Of a DNA stretch of 64,000 nt, positions 25,807 to 36,827 are shown one piece after another. Within the stretch, counting starts at the first letter, position 1; each line of letters begins with the position of its first letter. Source of the stretch: Neorhizobium huautlense. Lineage in GTDB: Bacteria; Pseudomonadota; Alphaproteobacteria; Rhizobiales; Rhizobiaceae. The notes under the pieces were generated by a model. It made no database searches, was not told the DNA's origin, and was given only the letters and a program-made list of their open reading frames with translations. The stretch spans positions 1 through 64,000 of the forward strand of contig NZ_JAUSRF010000017.1 of assembly GCF_030811685.1 (NCBI RefSeq), written 5' to 3'. The position numbers and the translations under genes were made by a program.

Positions 25807-26253
25807 TCAAAGCTGGGGGCGCTTCATTGGCACCGGAATGTTGATGACCGTGCCGGTGAAAACCTGGTCGGCCGGCTGCGCGTTGGTCGCGGCGGCAATC
25901 TTCTGTGGCATCGGCTGCTGCGACGGATCGGAAATGATGGCTTCGACGGTCTTTGCCTCAACAGCCTTGGCCTCGTCTTCCGCAAGGCTCTTGTCGAGCA
26001 GTTCATAAGCCACGCGGGCGCCTTCCTTGGCGCGGTAGCCCAGTGCGGTGACAGTTTCGGCACCTTTCACGCAGACATCCGGCTTTTCGACGCAGAGCGA
26101 AGACACATAGTCATAAGCGCCGGTGGCGGCGGCAATGGCGTTTGCCATCTCGAACGGTTTCGGGCCGTTTGCTTCGTCGCTATGGGCGCTGAAATAGGAC
26201 AGGGCCACGAGGCCTAAACCGAAATAAACGCTACCCTTGATCAAAAACCACAT
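25807..26253 (-). CDS. DUF5330-type membrane-anchored protein
   Basis: The 148-residue product has an N-terminal hydrophobic segment (MWFLIKGSVYFGLGLVALSYF) and a soluble region with SSLCVEKPDVCVKG (two cysteines) and YRAKEGARVAYELLD, which I recognise as the rhizobial DUF5330 pattern. It ends in a Pro/Gln-rich tail. Function is unknown. The start at 26253 places the membrane segment first; a longer upstream frame adds a hydrophilic leader and is unlikely. Confidence 0.7.
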   Translation of the reverse strand: MWFLIKGSVYFGLGLVALSYFSAHSDEANGPKPFEMANAIAAATGAYDYVSSLCVEKPDVCVKGAETVTALGYRAKEGARVAYELLDKSLAEDEAKAVEAKTVEAIISDPSQQPMPQKIAAATNAQPADQVFTGTVINIPVPMKRPQL

Positions 26254-26706
26254 TGTCTTATCCGTTTCGCCCTGTTGTCGGCTGCCGGTTCTTGCCCGGT
26301 TCTGACACACAGCTTATGCGCCATCCCCGAATGCCGGCTTATGTCAGAGCCGCGAATTTTCGCAAAATTTGTATCGAATTTTATCTATTCAAATGCCTGT
26401 GCGTATTCGACACACATTCGATGCTTGTTTGCCTCAAATTTTAGCGGTCCCTGTTAAGCATATTTATGGCGGTGAAGCCTGAAGTCACGGGTATCCACAG
26501 GCAAAAGACTTGCCCAAATCGTTAACGTCGAGCGGAAAATGCAGGCAAATCCGTCGCTTACGCCCCGTTAACCATACCGGAAAAAGTACCCTGAAAAAGC
26601 GTCGGAAAGTCATGTTTGGGCCTCGCCGGATGGCTGAATGCGGCCATTTTTATCCTTTCCTTAAGCCGCCGACGCCTATTGTCGGCTCCATGAAAACCGT
26701 GAATTT
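26254..26706. other. Divergent intergenic region upstream of the DivJ-like kinase, with CtrA-like half-sites
   Basis: About 450 bases without a convincing gene. It has an AT-rich core (26340-26470) and several TTAA-containing words: TTAAGCAT at 26454, GTTAAC at 26521, and TTAACCAT at 26568. TTAACCAT is one of the published CtrA-associated motifs of Caulobacter. One such 8-mer is expected by chance every 30 kb or so, so this is only suggestive. Confidence 0.35.
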
Positions 26707-28279
<1,573 letters not shown>

Positions 28280-28308
<29 letters not shown>

Positions 28309-29284
28309 TCGCAAGAAGGGCACGGCCAGGGCTAAGAACAGCCAGCCGGCCCTCTTCATTCAGGCCATCTATGCGGTGGGCAGCTTTGCCGCGCGTTATC
28401 CACGCGTGATTGGTGGCGGCGCCTGCTTTGCCATCATCTTCGGTTTCGTTTCGGCCAATGCGCTCTGGTACCAGCCGGGCGGCCATCCATCGCCCTTCCT
28501 GCGCACCCGCGATATCGAGGATCCGAATGGCATTCCGGGCTATCGCATGGCACGTCCGCAGCCGCCGGCAGATGTCACGACGTTTCGCATCGAGCGCGCC
28601 GATGACAGCAGGCTGGTGACGGCAACGCCTGCAGCCCCTCAGCCGGCCGTTCAGCCGAGCCAGCTCGTCGCCGATATTCAGCGCGAACTGACAAGGCGTG
28701 GCCTCTATGACGGCGCCCATGACGGCGTCATTGGTACCCGCACGGAAGCGGCCATCCTGTTTTTCGAACAGACAGCCGGCCTGCCGCAAAGCGGTGCGCC
28801 GACAGAAACTCTTCTGGCAGCGTTGAGAGCCGAACCGCAGACAGCGGCGCCTCAGGTCGCCGCCGTTCCACCGGCAGCGGCGCAGCCTGCCAGCAGTCCT
28901 GTGCCAAAACCGCGCCCGACGGAAAATCTGAAAGGCGAGGATCCCGTTGCAGCGGCGATCCGCGCGGCCGAGAGCGGTTCGGCAAAGCCGATCGCAACGC
29001 CCGTGAAGGCGACACCGGCATCCGTTCGTCCGGAACCGGCGGCACTCCGCACGGCCGACAATCGCACCTCGACGACGGGGAGTGGCCTGCCGTCACCGGA
29101 CATGGTGCAGCAAATCCAGCGCGGCCTTGCCAATATCGCCTATACGGATGTGTCGGTGGATGGGGTTGCGGGATCGCAGACCAAGGCGGCGATCCGCCAT
29201 TTCGAGCGCCACTACCGCCTGCCGGAAACCGGCGAGCCGAACGAACTGGTGCTGAAGAAGCTGAAATCGATCGGCGCGCTGTAA
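28280..29284 (+). CDS. Membrane-anchored protein with two peptidoglycan-binding domains
   Basis: The 334-residue protein starts with a basic cytosolic segment (QKRKSPDRKKG), one membrane helix (about 38-62), a Pro/Ala-rich linker, and two PG_binding_1 repeats: VADIQRELTRRGLYDGAHDGVIGTRTEAAILFFE near 135 and VQQIQRGLANIAYTDVSVDGVAGSQTKAAIRHFE near the C-terminus (each shown by its DG..G..T..AI..FE pattern). It should span from the cytoplasm into the wall. Its ATG lies inside the kinase gene, so translation is probably coupled. Confidence 0.85.
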
Positions 29285-29313
29285 GGCGCGCCTTTCGTGA
29301 TGTCGCGGATCGA

Positions 29314-29544
29314 TCAGGGGCGCTGCTGCGCAAACACGATCATCTGCCAGACGACCGGGCCGAGCAGTTCATGACGGTGATGGTTGGCGGGCAGGGCGCC
29401 GCCCTTGCCGACAGCGGTTTCGTCACCACAGGTCTTGCAGCGGTAGATGCCGCCATTGGCCACGACCTGGCCGGGCTGCCAGTCGCGATCGAAAGCCGGG
29501 ACATTGGCTTCGCGCAGAAAATTCGAATATTTGAACTGTGCCAT
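29314..29544 (-). CDS. Small zinc-ribbon-like protein, unknown
   Basis: The 76-residue frame includes YRCKTCGDE followed by LPANHHRHE, a plausible single zinc site made from CxxC and histidines. The N-terminus MAQFKYSNF resembles short rhizobial proteins of this kind. An in-frame ATG at 29574 would give 86 residues; neither has a clear ribosome-binding site. It converges with the peptidoglycan-binding gene, 30 bases away. Confidence 0.55.
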   Translation of the reverse strand: MAQFKYSNFLREANVPAFDRDWQPGQVVANGGIYRCKTCGDETAVGKGGALPANHHRHELLGPVVWQMIVFAQQRP

Positions 29545-29724
29545 TGCAGATCCGCTTGCCGGTTTTTCGGACATTTCGATGTCGTCGCAACCTTGCTGAA
29601 GGACAGCGACGAGCGGACTATGCGGGCGCCAAATTGATAATTGGTGAAATGGGTTGGCTCGGACCAATTTTGCGTGGTCGCGCAACGGGTTCCGATCCCA
29701 GCGCTTATACGATACATGTCGCCC

Positions 29725-30072
29725 ATGCGCATTCGTTCCGACATTTTTGTGTCCGCCCTGATCCGTCGTGCTTTTTCCGCAGGCGGTTTTGCTGCCATTG
29801 TGCAGAAAGGTGCCGAGGAGGCGGGTGCCATCTTCATCCGGCAGCGGTTTCGCGATGGGCTGGAAAGCGTCTACGGCCCGGCGCCGCAGACTTTTGCGCG
29901 TGACGATGATGGGATGCGGCGCTTCGAGACGAGGCTTGCCCAGGCAGAGGCGTCGGCCGTCGATGCCGTCATTGCGCGCGAGGCGCGGTTCGATTCGGAT
30001 CTCTGGGTGGTCGAGCTGGAGCTGGACGAGATCGGCGACCTATTTGAGGTCGTCAAAACCGCCGAAAACTGA
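29725..30072 (+). CDS. DUF1491 family protein
   Basis: The 115-residue protein matches DUF1491: RSDIFVSALIRRAF at the start, GFAAIVQKGAEEAGAIFIRQR, a central FARDDDG, and a final SDLWVVELE region. The family is restricted mostly to alphaproteobacteria and has no known role. ATG 29725 is the family-typical start; an in-frame ATG lies 9 bases upstream. Confidence 0.8.
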   Translation: MRIRSDIFVSALIRRAFSAGGFAAIVQKGAEEAGAIFIRQRFRDGLESVYGPAPQTFARDDDGMRRFETRLAQAEASAVDAVIAREARFDSDLWVVELELDEIGDLFEVVKTAEN

Positions 30073-30075
30073 GAA

Positions 30076-30999
30076 TCAACGACGGTTGGTGCCGGTGCGC
30101 AATTCTGCCGGTTCGGCTTGCGTCGGCTCCGCATTGGCAGACCTGCGATCCTCGTAGGTATAGCGGTCGGCGCGGCCCCAAGCTTCCACCCGGCGTCCGC
30201 ATTCGTCGGTATCGAGGGCATCCCAAAGACGTTCGGACTGCGGCACGCCGCCTTCCAGTTCGTCGAGATGGTGGTAGAGCCGCTCGAGGATCAGCAGCGA
30301 CTCATTGCGCGGCATGCCGATGCCCTTCAGCGTGGTGGCCAGTTGATGGCCGGAAATGTCGAGCATGATGCGTTCGGCAAGCCAGCGGCTGGCGGAAAGC
30401 GTATCGGCAAGGGCCGTGGCAAAAAGATCGGTTTCGCGGTTGCGGGCAAAACGCACCAGCAGTGCTTCCTGCATGGGCGTCACGGTGCGCAGACCCAGCC
30501 GATCGCTTTCAGGGCGCACCACATGGGCGGCCATGGCGCGCAGGCGCTCGCGAAGAGCCTCGTCGCGGGTCGGGTGCACGGTTTCATCCAGCAGCGGTGG
30601 CTGTTGTTTGGCGGCCTTTGGCTTCTCTGCCGCCATCTGGCTGGCTTCCGGCGCATGGCGCAGGCCGACAAGTGCGTCAATCACCATCGGCGACAGGTTT
30701 TCCCGGCGCACGACGGCGCGGGCATGTGCTGCCCCTTGCGTGCGGGCAATGGTGATCAGCGTCTGGTCGTCCAGGCATTTCGATGCGGCAATGAACGGTG
30801 CTGCAATGGTGATCGGCTGGCTGGCGATAAAGAAAGCGACAGCGGAAGGAATGTTTGGGCATTGCGACAGCGCGGCCACGGCCTGTCGGCGCGCCTCTTC
30901 GCTGGAGGCTGCATAAAGCGGCTGAAACAATTCGGCAAACTGGCGCAGTTCCGACCTGGAGGGACGTTCGAGCGCCTCGAAGCTCGTGACGGTGGCCAT
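30076..30999 (-). CDS. DUF2336 family protein
   Basis: The 307-residue, mainly helical protein matches the alphaproteobacterial DUF2336 family: RSELRQFAELFQPLYAASSEEARRQAVAALSQ at the N-terminus, FFIASQPITIAAPFI, and repeated helical hairpins reminiscent of HEAT repeats. No catalytic residues are evident. Its gene converges with the DUF1491 gene (3-base gap). AGGAAGGA lies 11 bases before the chosen ATG; an in-frame ATG at 31023 is possible. Confidence 0.75.
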   Translation of the reverse strand: MATVTSFEALERPSRSELRQFAELFQPLYAASSEEARRQAVAALSQCPNIPSAVAFFIASQPITIAAPFIAASKCLDDQTLITIARTQGAAHARAVVRRENLSPMVIDALVGLRHAPEASQMAAEKPKAAKQQPPLLDETVHPTRDEALRERLRAMAAHVVRPESDRLGLRTVTPMQEALLVRFARNRETDLFATALADTLSASRWLAERIMLDISGHQLATTLKGIGMPRNESLLILERLYHHLDELEGGVPQSERLWDALDTDECGRRVEAWGRADRYTYEDRRSANAEPTQAEPAELRTGTNRR

Positions 31000-31495
31000 A
31001 AGAACCACATCCTTCCTGCGCATGGCCTGCGGCCTTTCAAGTTCCCGAAACCGGTCCACGGATAATTCCAACAACGCAATACTTTGACACCGAAACCACC
31101 CGGCAGAACACACCGTGGCGGGGGACAGGTTTCAGACAGTATTTGCGATTTCGGCATGCCGCCGGTCCGCAAACTCTGTCTCACCATGAGGCAGGAGCAT
31201 AGGCAGATCAGGGTTAACGAGCGGTGAAGGCTGGCCGGTTTCGGGACGCGAACCTGCCATTGCCGACTGTTGAGACGGGGCTGTTTTCTTGTCCGTGATT
31301 TTTTGTATGGAGACGTCGAACCGAAATCCGGCTCATGCGTTTTCATGGGAGCTTTGCGAGAGCGCAAGCCTGGCACAACTTTTAATAAGGATAAAGTCGC
31401 TTATTAGCATTAGCGAATTGTTAAGTGTCCTGACTGAGACTGGCATGCATGCCCCGGAATATAAGGGTTGTTGGCGATTTTATCGCGGGCACCCC
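31000..31495. other. Intergenic stretch upstream of the DUF2336 gene
   Basis: About 500 bases with the probable DUF2336 promoter and an AT-rich segment at 31380-31430 (TTTAATAAGGATAAAG, TTATTAGCATTAGCG). A frame of 75 codons from 31289 is open but has no ribosome-binding site, no recognisable family and unlikely composition, so I do not call it. Confidence 0.3.
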
Positions 31496-31709
31496 AAGGT
31501 TGCGGAGGCTTCCTGAAACGGAAAGTCGATAATGTCGGCAACCTCCGGTTTCAGGTCAGGATGGAATGTCGCTAAGTCCCGCTCACGAAGAGCAGGACAT
31601 GCTGACGAGAAAGGCGCAAATGACCCCGGAAACGGGATGCGCCGGCCCCTGAAAAGGGCAGGGTGAAATCGGTCCGTCCTTCATCCGTCTCGAAACCCCT
31701 ATGGAGACG
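31496..31709 (+). ncRNA. Candidate structured leader RNA upstream of a 58-aa gene
   Basis: Successive hairpins can be drawn: GTCC-c-GCTC(ACGAA)GAGC-a-GGAC at 31576-31598; GGCGCA...CCCG(GAAA)CGGG...TGCGCC at 31613-31643 with a GNRA loop; CCCCT(GAAA)AGGG just after; and CGTCTC...GAGACG at 31686-31709, which would bury the ribosome-binding site GGAGA of the next gene. CCTGAAAC and GTTTCAGG around 31512-31555 can also pair. I could not match this to a known riboswitch class; it may be a regulatory leader or an independent small RNA. Confidence 0.4.
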
Positions 31710-31713
31710 TGCA

Positions 31714-31890
31714 ATGGCAAAGATCATTGTTATGGAAAAATGGCGTGAACAACATCCCGGTCGCGTTCCGGTGCGCAGCGCGCATTCGGTGACGGGAAAG
31801 GTCCTGATCTATACGGGCGTACGGTACGAACGGCGGGAAGCCACGGATCACCGCTCGATGGATCTGGTTCCGGTTCGCGCCGAAAACTGA
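31714..31890 (+). CDS. Small basic protein, unknown
   Basis: The 58-residue product (starting MAKIIVMEKWREQHPG) has a short hydrophobic strand and many charged residues, without signal or membrane segment. GGAGA stands 5 bases before the ATG, within a potential hairpin. I do not recognise a family. Its only notable context is the structured upstream region. Confidence 0.5.
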   Translation: MAKIIVMEKWREQHPGRVPVRSAHSVTGKVLIYTGVRYERREATDHRSMDLVPVRAEN

Positions 31891-31942
31891 GACTGCATAC
31901 CAACGCCGGCGGTGCCCGGGATCGGGCGTATTGTGCCGGGCG

Positions 31943-32485
31943 TTATTCGGCCGGCTGGCAGCCGGCGGAAGACAGGAAAGCTGCGGCGAGAGGCCGATAG
32001 CTTGGTTGCGGCGCCATGGCGCGCAACACCGCGTATCCTTGCGTCTGGGCGGATTCGATGAGAATGGACTGGTTGAGCCCCTCGGGCATCGCCTTGCGCA
32101 GCGCCGTCGCCTGCAGCGGGGTGGCGATGATCACGTCCAGCTTGCCGCCGGAAGACGTGCGGTCATTGATGGAAAACGTCTCGTTGGATGCTGGATCATA
32201 AACCGCCAGCGACCAGAAAGGCACGCCTGAACCTGCCGTCAGCTGAACCGGGCGCTCTTCCGTGTCGAAGGAGCAGACGGCCGTCTCCAGAAACGGATCT
32301 TCCTGCGCAAGGCCGGCAGCGTCGGGTTTCTGGTCGAGAATGTGGAAGGTAAAGGCCTCACCTTCGGAGAGCACGCGGCTATAGGCATCGCGATCGCTGA
32401 ATGTCGGCAGCGACAACACGATGACAAGATGCAGCAGGGCTGCGCCGACAATGCCGACGGCAATCGCAAGAAGAAGCTTAAGCAT
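31943..32485 (-). CDS. DUF1254-type membrane-anchored protein
   Basis: The 180-residue protein has an N-terminal membrane anchor (about 3-27) and a beta-rich exported domain with DRDAYSRVL, VPFWSLAVYDPASNETFSINDRT, typical of DUF1254 proteins. In rhizobia it is paired with a DUF1214 protein, encoded here just upstream with an 8-base overlap, so the two are translated together and may form a complex in the periplasm. Function is unknown. Confidence 0.75.
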   Translation of the reverse strand: MLKLLLAIAVGIVGAALLHLVIVLSLPTFSDRDAYSRVLSEGEAFTFHILDQKPDAAGLAQEDPFLETAVCSFDTEERPVQLTAGSGVPFWSLAVYDPASNETFSINDRTSSGGKLDVIIATPLQATALRKAMPEGLNQSILIESAQTQGYAVLRAMAPQPSYRPLAAAFLSSAGCQPAE

Positions 32486-33065
32486 TGCCGCACCCGATCT
32501 TTTCCACCTTTGGCATCGACAGGTCGATCAGACCGGAACTGCCGGCGGTCGGCGTATCGAACAGGGTCAGTACCAGCCGGAAGGGTTGCGCGGGGGCAAC
32601 CGCCAGCCAGTTGTTCGGCTGGGCGGATGCGGAAATCGTCACGACAAAACCACCATCGGCACTGCGCAGCACTGTGCGAGAATTGAGGGCTGCGGGTAAT
32701 TCCGCATTTTCCGCGGGCGGGCGACCATTGGCGTCATTGGTGAACAGCGACCAGAGCCGCGCGGGCGGCGTGTGGCCGGAAAGGCGATAGCTGCAATTGC
32801 CATCCAGCCGTGCACCGCTGTCATCGACTGCGGCGGTAAAGGTCAGGCCCTCGGCCGTGCCGTAAAGCAGCTTGCCTGCATTGGCGCGGTGCGATTTCGC
32901 ATAAGGATCGGCATTTCTGGTCTGTGCCTGCGGAAACGCTTCCCAGGCGCCGAGCTTGATCGCCCCGAAGCCGATCGTGGCCTCGAGCGCCACCAGCGTG
33001 GACCAGATGCCGCCGCCAAAGGCGATGGCAAGCGAAATGGCAATGAGAAGGGGAACACGCAGCAC
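32478..33065 (-). CDS. DUF1214-type membrane-anchored protein
   Basis: The 195-residue protein has an N-terminal hydrophobic anchor (LLIAISLAIAFGGGIWSTLVAL) and an exported domain with DPYAKSHRANAGKLLYGTAEGLTF and the DUF1214 core RLWSLFTNDANGRP and NNWLAVAP. Large DUF1254-DUF1214 fusions elsewhere have unclear roles; here the domains are split between two short proteins. It is first in the pair. Confidence 0.78.
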   Translation of the reverse strand: MLRVPLLIAISLAIAFGGGIWSTLVALEATIGFGAIKLGAWEAFPQAQTRNADPYAKSHRANAGKLLYGTAEGLTFTAAVDDSGARLDGNCSYRLSGHTPPARLWSLFTNDANGRPPAENAELPAALNSRTVLRSADGGFVVTISASAQPNNWLAVAPAQPFRLVLTLFDTPTAGSSGLIDLSMPKVEKIGCGNA

Positions 33066-33196
33066 GTTCTATTCTGGACCTCGCAAACGGTGGCCGAGGC
33101 TTAGCATTGATTCTGTTTGGAAGAAACCGGGGAGGGAGGTGATCCTCATCAGGATGAGGGCTTGCCGGAAAAATGCCAGTGCGACGTCATCCCGGG

Positions 33197-33904
33197 TTAA
33201 GTCGTGATCGGTCCATTCTGTCGGCGCGCCAGCCACCCACTCATCACCTCCGCCAGTTTTTCCGGCGCTTCCATCGGCACCATGTGGCCGGTCTTCTCGA
33301 TCACGGCAAATGCCGAGCCGGCAATGCCCTCGTGCAGTTCCAGCGCTTCCTCGCGTGATCGCAACCGGTCCTCGTCGCCGGCGATCACCAGCGTCGGGCA
33401 GGTGATCGTGCCGAGTTCACCGCGCTCGTCGCGGCGGTCGAGCAGCGATTGCCGACGGAACACGGTGCCGCCGAAGCGTTGGCCCATCTCCTGAATGCGC
33501 ATGATCAGATCTGTTCTCCCGGCATTGTCCGGATGCAGCGAGGAGGCAACGGCCACGGAACTGAGGCCTTTGAAGGTTATGCCGTCCGGTTGGCCGGCCA
33601 GCGCCTGTTTGCGTTTGACTTGGATCTCGCTGTCGCCGCGCGCTGAGGTGGCGATCAGGATCAGAGCCTCCACCCGGTCCGGTGCCTGTCGCAAGATTTC
33701 ACGGGCGACATAACCGCCCATGGAAAAGCCGACCAGCGTGAATGTCGGCGGCGCATTTTTCAGGATGCTCTGTGCCATCTCGGCAAGCGTGTCGCCCTCG
33801 GTGGCGACGGCGTGGGTGACTGGCCCCCATGGCGCCAGTGCCGGTTCCACGTCGCGCCAGAGATCGGCATCGAGCATGAAACCGGGAATCATCAGAAGTG
33901 TCAT
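33197..33904 (-). CDS. Alpha/beta hydrolase
   Basis: The 235-residue protein is a compact alpha/beta hydrolase: LLMIPGFMLDADLW near the oxyanion hole, nucleophile elbow GFSMGG around residue 75, a late Asp in LVIAGDEDRL, and the catalytic His in EKTGHMVPMEAPEKL. The substrate is unknown; esterase or lyase activity is possible. CAGGGAAA precedes the ATG at 33904. Confidence 0.85.
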   Translation of the reverse strand: MTLLMIPGFMLDADLWRDVEPALAPWGPVTHAVATEGDTLAEMAQSILKNAPPTFTLVGFSMGGYVAREILRQAPDRVEALILIATSARGDSEIQVKRKQALAGQPDGITFKGLSSVAVASSLHPDNAGRTDLIMRIQEMGQRFGGTVFRRQSLLDRRDERGELGTITCPTLVIAGDEDRLRSREEALELHEGIAGSAFAVIEKTGHMVPMEAPEKLAEVMSGWLARRQNGPITT

Positions 33905-34026
33905 GGCATTTCCCTGCATCGTCTGGAGCAGTATGGGACGTATTTCCCAATTGTATAGATTTTTAAGTCTCGGCTTATGAACGTGTTATGGGTCCTCTGA
34001 TACCTCACGTGCCGAAGGGGTATGGT

Positions 34027-34464
34027 ATGAAAATCAGAGTATTTGTAATATTCGGGGCGACCTATTCGCTGTTGCTTGGCGCGCTGGCGGGCGTCGATAA
34101 TCTTATCTTCGGGCTTCTCGATTGGGATGCGACTGCAGACGGTATCGACAATCTTCTGGGCCTGCTTTTCTTTGTTGTCGCCATTTTGTTGTCGATGACC
34201 AGACAGGTGCATGCAATGCTCGGGGGAGCAGTGGATTCCTGTGGTTTTCGGGGCGCCTTGTCGGAGAACCGCTGGAGCCTGATGATCGGTATCGTGCTCA
34301 TCACGACCGTCATCAACCTTGCCGTGACGCTGCTTTCCTCCGCTTATCTGGCCGAAGAGATGGTGTGGCCGTTGCCACTGCGCACCGCGGTCCTGTCGGT
34401 GGTTTACGGCATTCTGGCGCGTGTGATCATCGTCGAGAGCGTGGAACGGATGCGGTATGCGTGA
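34027..34464 (+). CDS. Small integral membrane protein, unknown
   Basis: The 145-residue product has about four hydrophobic segments (IRVFVIFGATYSLLLGALAG, LLGLLFFVVAILL, LMIGIVLITTVINLAVTLL, and AVLSVVYGILARVIIV). GAAGGGG lies about 9 bases upstream of the ATG. No family was recognised. Base composition of the first 60 codons is slightly more AT-rich than in neighbours. Confidence 0.55.
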   Translation: MKIRVFVIFGATYSLLLGALAGVDNLIFGLLDWDATADGIDNLLGLLFFVVAILLSMTRQVHAMLGGAVDSCGFRGALSENRWSLMIGIVLITTVINLAVTLLSSAYLAEEMVWPLPLRTAVLSVVYGILARVIIVESVERMRYA

Positions 34465-34526
34465 TCGACCTGGCCGCTGCGGGACAATCCTGCGGCGGCC
34501 ATGGTATTCATCTGATGAAACGTGCT

Positions 34527-36827
34527 CTACGGTTTCACATCCAGACTGATCGGCGTCACTTTTGCCGTTTGCGGCCGGGCAGGGGTGGTGTCGGATACCG
34601 TGCCGGGTGCCGTGCCTGCAACGACAGGTCCGGCCCCCTTCAGGCTTTCCGAAATACCCCGCAGCACACGTGCTGTTTCGGCAGACAGCGTACGCGGGCG
34701 CATCAAGGTCGGTGCGATCGGTTCGCCGCCCTTGTGTCCCGCCTCGGCCACGGCCGGGCCGGTGGCGTGATTGCCGTGCGGCAGCGGGTTTTCGATGCCG
34801 GGGATGGGGCGAAGCTCGATGCCCTGATGCGCGTAATCCATCAGCTTCTTGAACGTCATGGCCGGCAGCGCGCCGCCTGTCATGTTGTTCATCGAGGTGA
34901 AGTCGTCGTTTCCGAACCAGACGGCGCCGGTGTAATTGCCGGTATAACCGATGAACCAGGCATCACGGTAGCTTTGTGACGTGCCGGTCTTGCCAGCGGT
35001 GACGACGCCGCCATCGAGTGCTGCGCGGCGCGCCGTGCCGATGACCGGGATCTGCGTGAGAATGCGGTTCATCGAAGACATGGCCTGTTCCGAGACTACG
35101 CGCTGGGGGGCCGGTTCGTCGCGATTGAAATCGTAGAGAACCTCGCCTTCGTAATTGATCACCTGCTCGATGCCGTGGCGGTGTGCCTGCAAACCGCCGG
35201 CCGGCATGACGGCATAGGCCGTCGCCTGGTCCATCACGGTCACTTCGGACGTGCCGAGCGGGATGGTCTTGTCGCGGCGCAGCGGCGTTTCCACGCCCAT
35301 CTTGATGGCGGTGTCGGCGATCACGTCGGTGCCGAGCTCGTCCTTGGCGAGGCGAACCGGCACGGTGTTGAGCGACTGCGCCATTGCCGTCAGCATGCTC
35401 ACCCTGCCTTTGTAGGAGCGCGCATAGTTTTGAGGCGACCAGCCACGCCAGGTGATCGGCGCATCGGAAATCATGGTTTCCGGTGTGAAGCCGCGCTCCA
35501 TGGCCGCGGTATAGGTGAACAGCTTGAATGAAGAACCCGGCTGGCGCAGTGCCTTGGTGGCGCGGTTGAACTGGCTTTCGCCATAATCGCGGCCGCCGAC
35601 CATGGCGCGCACGGCGCCGCCGTTTTCGATCATCACGAGCGCGCCCTGCTTGACGCGGTAACTTTCGCCGAATTCGCGCAGACCGGATTCGACCGCTGCT
35701 TCGGCTGCCTGTTGCAGGCCGGTATCGATCGTGGTGCGCACGACCACGGACCGTTGGCGAATCTTTCCAGCCGCCGCCAGCCGCTGTACTTCGTCGAATG
35801 CCCAGTCGAGGAAATAGTCGGGAGCAGTGACTTCCGCACGGTCGATTGCCGTCGCCGGGTTGCGGCGGGCGGCCACGACCTGGCCTTCACTCATCATGCC
35901 GCTCTGCACGAGATTGGTCAGCACGTCTGCGGCACGTGCACGCGCTGCCGGCAGGTTCACATGCGGGGCATATTTTGCCGGTGCCTTGAACAGGCCTGCC
36001 AGCATGGCGCTTTCGGCCAGGTTCACTTCGGTTATGTTCTTGCCGAAATAGAATTGCGATGCCGCCGCCGCGCCGAATGCGCCGCCGCCCATATAGGCGC
36101 GGTCGAGATAAAAGGACAGGATTTCCTTTTTCGACAGGTTCACTTCCAACCAGACCGATAGGAAGGCTTCCTTTATCTTGCGTTCGATCGAACGCTCGTT
36201 GGTGAGGAAAAGGTTTTTCGCCAGCTGCTGGGTCAGCGTCGAGCCGCCCTGAACGACACCGCCCGCCTTGGCGTTTTCCGAGAGCGCGCGGCCAAGCCCG
36301 ATGAAATCGATGCCGTAATGCTCGAAGAAGCGGCGGTCTTCCGTCGCCAGAACCGCCTTGATCAGATGGTCCGGCAGCTCGTCTATCGGCACGGAGTCTT
36401 CATGAATGATGCCGCGATGGCCGACCACGTTGCCGTAACGATCAAGGAAGGTCACGGCGAAATCGCCGCGATTGCGCCAGTCTTCCTTGGTTTCCTCGAA
36501 AGCGGGCAGGGCAAGCGTCAGAAGCACGACTGAACCGGCAGTGCCTAATGTCATCGCTTCGCCGGCAAATTCGAAACCGAGGCGTTTCCAGCCGCGCACG
36601 CGAAAACGGCGGAAGAAGATGGTGATCTCTTCCCAGGTCTCGGCCAGCTTGAAACCGAGATTCCAGACAGTCGAATCGATCCAGCTATCCAGCTTCAGGA
36701 AAAAATGGCGCTTGCGGCGCGGACGTGCCTTGTCGGATCCGCTGCCTCCAGGTCCGTTCTCCGGCACTGTCTTCCGGCTCTCTTCGGAGCCATTGTCGTC
36801 TCGCACGCCGGTGCTCCCACGTCTCAT
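34527..36827 (-). CDS. Class A penicillin-binding protein (PBP1A family)
   Basis: The 766-residue bifunctional enzyme builds peptidoglycan. It has a basic cytosolic N-terminus, one membrane helix (about 93-108), a GT51 glycosyltransferase domain (EDRRFFEHYGID, GGSTLTQQLAKN, RKIKEAFLSVWLE, YMGGGAFG), and a transpeptidase domain with SSFK, SLN and KTGT. A Pro/Thr-rich tail ends the protein. Length and motifs are those of the PBP1A/1C-like group; rhizobia have several paralogues and I cannot tell which this is. It diverges from the YcgN-like gene. Confidence 0.92.
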   Translation of the reverse strand: MRRGSTGVRDDNGSEESRKTVPENGPGGSGSDKARPRRKRHFFLKLDSWIDSTVWNLGFKLAETWEEITIFFRRFRVRGWKRLGFEFAGEAMTLGTAGSVVLLTLALPAFEETKEDWRNRGDFAVTFLDRYGNVVGHRGIIHEDSVPIDELPDHLIKAVLATEDRRFFEHYGIDFIGLGRALSENAKAGGVVQGGSTLTQQLAKNLFLTNERSIERKIKEAFLSVWLEVNLSKKEILSFYLDRAYMGGGAFGAAAASQFYFGKNITEVNLAESAMLAGLFKAPAKYAPHVNLPAARARAADVLTNLVQSGMMSEGQVVAARRNPATAIDRAEVTAPDYFLDWAFDEVQRLAAAGKIRQRSVVVRTTIDTGLQQAAEAAVESGLREFGESYRVKQGALVMIENGGAVRAMVGGRDYGESQFNRATKALRQPGSSFKLFTYTAAMERGFTPETMISDAPITWRGWSPQNYARSYKGRVSMLTAMAQSLNTVPVRLAKDELGTDVIADTAIKMGVETPLRRDKTIPLGTSEVTVMDQATAYAVMPAGGLQAHRHGIEQVINYEGEVLYDFNRDEPAPQRVVSEQAMSSMNRILTQIPVIGTARRAALDGGVVTAGKTGTSQSYRDAWFIGYTGNYTGAVWFGNDDFTSMNNMTGGALPAMTFKKLMDYAHQGIELRPIPGIENPLPHGNHATGPAVAEAGHKGGEPIAPTLMRPRTLSAETARVLRGISESLKGAGPVVAGTAPGTVSDTTPARPQTAKVTPISLDVKP

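Noticed and set aside
31289..31516. 75-codon open frame in the gap before the structured region
   Set aside because: No ribosome-binding site, no recognisable family, and composition unlike the neighbouring coding sequence.
31561..31700. Guanidine-II (mini-ykkC) or yybP-ykoY riboswitch
   Set aside because: The loop ACGAA recalls the ACGR loops of mini-ykkC, but a second matching hairpin is absent, and the yybP-ykoY consensus is not present. The downstream gene is not a known target of either.
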